6,498 bases of DNA, taken from the NCBI GenBank assembly GCA_005800465.1, contig SYFI01000042.1, positions 1 through 6,498 on the forward strand. The letters run 5' to 3'. The stretch is from Actinomycetota bacterium (GTDB taxonomy: Bacteria > Actinomycetota > Thermoleophilia > Miltoncostaeales > Miltoncostaeaceae). Positions within the stretch are counted from its first letter, which is position 1, and each line of letters begins with the position of its first letter. Positions 5,674 through 6,498 of this stretch are shown here, in pieces. The translations under genes and the position numbers were made by a program. The notes under the pieces were generated by a model that saw only the letters and a program-made list of their open reading frames with translations, was not told where the DNA came from and ran no database searches.

Positions 5674-6498
5674 TCAGGCAGCGGCGCCGTGGGCGCCGCG
5701 AAGCGCTGCCTGGCCGGCGGCGATACGGGCCACCTGCACGCGGAAGGGTGAGCACGAGACGTAATCAAGGCCCACGCCATGACAGAACTCGACTGACGCC
5801 GGATCTCCGCCGTGCTCGCCGCAGATGCCCAACTTGATGTCGGGCCGGACGGGCCGTGCGTCGGCCGCGGCGATCCGGATGAGCCGGCCCACGCCATCCA
5901 CGTCAAGCGTCTCGAACGGATTCGAGATGAGCAGGTTCTCCCGCAGGTACATGCCGAGGAACCCCTTCTCGGCATCATCCCGCGAGAAGCCCAGGGTGGT
6001 CTGCGTGAGGTCATTGGTGCCAAACGAGAGGAACTCGGCCTCCCGGGCGATCGTGCCCGACGTCAGGGCGGCCCGGGGCAGCTCGATCATCGTTCCGACC
6101 CGGTATTCCACGCGAGGGCCTTCGCTCATCGCCAGCACCAGCTCCACCTCAGCGACGACGATCGCGCGGGCGCGGTGAAGCTCCTCTTCGTACGCAACCA
6201 GGGGAATCATGATCTCCACCAGTGGTGCCTCGCCGGTTTCGTCGCGCACCGCGACCGCGGCCTCCATGATAGCCCCCGCCTGCATGCGCAAGATCTCGGG
6301 GAACTCCAGCCCAAGGCGCACGCCCCGGGTTCCCAACATCGGATTGACCTCGTGCAGGTCCTTCGCGCGGGCCAACTGCGCGATGACCTCGGGGTTCCGT
6401 ACCCCACCGCGCACGTCCTCCGCTGCCTGCAGCGACAATTCGAGCAGGCTGGGGAGGAACTCATGGAGCGGCGGGTCGAGAAGGCGGATGGTGACGGG
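5674..6498 (-). CDS. ppdK: Pyruvate, phosphate dikinase, C-terminal part (partial, 5' end outside window)
   Basis: The frame is open from the right edge and gives the last 274 residues of pyruvate phosphate dikinase, the cytosolic enzyme that interconverts pyruvate, ATP and phosphate with PEP, AMP and pyrophosphate. The visible part is the PEP/pyruvate-binding TIM-barrel domain. It begins PVTIRLLDPPLHEFLP (1-16), then NPMLGTRGVRLGLEFPEI (52-69), EIMIPLV (95-101) and GTMIELPRAAL (135-145). The PEP-utilising enzyme signature FLSFGTNDLTQTTLGFSRDD spans 156-175. The active-site Cys226 lies in ICGEHGGDP, followed by SVEFCHGVGLDYVSCSPFRV (235-254). The ATP-grasp and phosphohistidine domains are outside the window. 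The end ALRGAHGAAA is encoded by a hairpin-forming stretch. It is the first visible gene of the minus-strand operon. The DPPLHEFLP and CGEHGGDP motifs favour PPDK over PEP synthase. Confidence 0.96.
   Translation of the reverse strand, partial: PVTIRLLDPPLHEFLPSLLELSLQAAEDVRGGVRNPEVIAQLARAKDLHEVNPMLGTRGVRLGLEFPEILRMQAGAIMEAAVAVRDETGEAPLVEIMIPLVAYEEELHRARAIVVAEVELVLAMSEGPRVEYRVGTMIELPRAALTSGTIAREAEFLSFGTNDLTQTTLGFSRDDAEKGFLGMYLRENLLISNPFETLDVDGVGRLIRIAAADARPVRPDIKLGICGEHGGDPASVEFCHGVGLDYVSCSPFRVQVARIAAGQAALRGAHGAAA
5681..5699 (-). repeat. Perfect 8-bp GC hairpin over the last codons of ppdK
   Basis: GCGGCGCC (5681-5688) and GGCGCCGC (5692-5699) are perfect inverted copies separated by 3 bases. 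On the minus-strand transcript the stem ends 4 bases before the ppdK TGA (5676-5674) and about 30 bases before the next start. It has no T tract, so efficient termination is unlikely. It could slow ribosomes, stabilise the upstream mRNA segment or cause partial attenuation within the operon. GC-rich coding DNA produces such stems by chance fairly often. Confidence 0.45.

Noticed and set aside
5651..5755. An upstream extension of the 271-residue gene to a GTG at 5755.
   Set aside because: It would overlap the conserved end of ppdK by more than 80 bases, and the added residues are a run of Arg and Pro typical of an out-of-frame reading.
1..6498. Search by eye for CRISPR repeats, insertion sequences, integrase or attachment sites at the tRNA, and toxin-antitoxin or defence genes.
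   Set aside because: No direct-repeat array, no terminal inverted repeats flanking a transposase, no integrase next to the tRNA and no duplicated tRNA 3' end were seen. The content is housekeeping plus three unknown genes.

Overview
The window reads as ordinary chromosomal DNA from a GC-rich bacterium, most likely an actinomycetote and possibly a deep-branching class such as Thermoleophilia or Acidimicrobiia. That placement is inference. It rests on strongly GC-rich third codon positions, GTG starts, a tRNA gene without an encoded CCA end, a leaderless-style gene start, and a dgt-dnaG pair like that of Mycobacterium tuberculosis. No transposase, phage gene, CRISPR array or other mobile feature is visible. 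Gene density is very high, and the longest non-coding gap is about 90 bases.

The left part (1-2132) is on the plus strand. It holds the 3' end of an NAD(P)-dependent malic enzyme gene, then a tRNA-Leu(CAA) and a perfect GC-rich hairpin. A complete quinone oxidoreductase of the zinc-independent MDR/PIG3 type follows. Next are a 53-residue single-helix membrane protein with a clear ribosome binding site and a 159-residue protein that I do not recognise. These last two lie in the same reading frame, separated only by a TAA stop and 24 bases.

The right part (2129-6498) is on the minus strand and reads as one tightly packed operon in the order ppdK, a 271-residue unknown protein, dgt, dnaG. ppdK runs off the right edge. 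The spacings are 23 bases, 1 base and a 1-base overlap, so translational coupling is likely. The two gene blocks converge, and their stop codons overlap by four bases with no intergenic terminator.

The minus-strand genes combine central carbon metabolism (pyruvate phosphate dikinase, interconverting pyruvate and PEP) with replication (a dNTP triphosphohydrolase and the primase). The malic enzyme at the far left also feeds the pyruvate node, but nothing in the sequence ties it to the ppdK operon. I found no evidence for a novel multi-gene system. The points most worth a second look are the unknown protein between ppdK and dgt, and the small membrane protein with its in-frame unknown neighbour.
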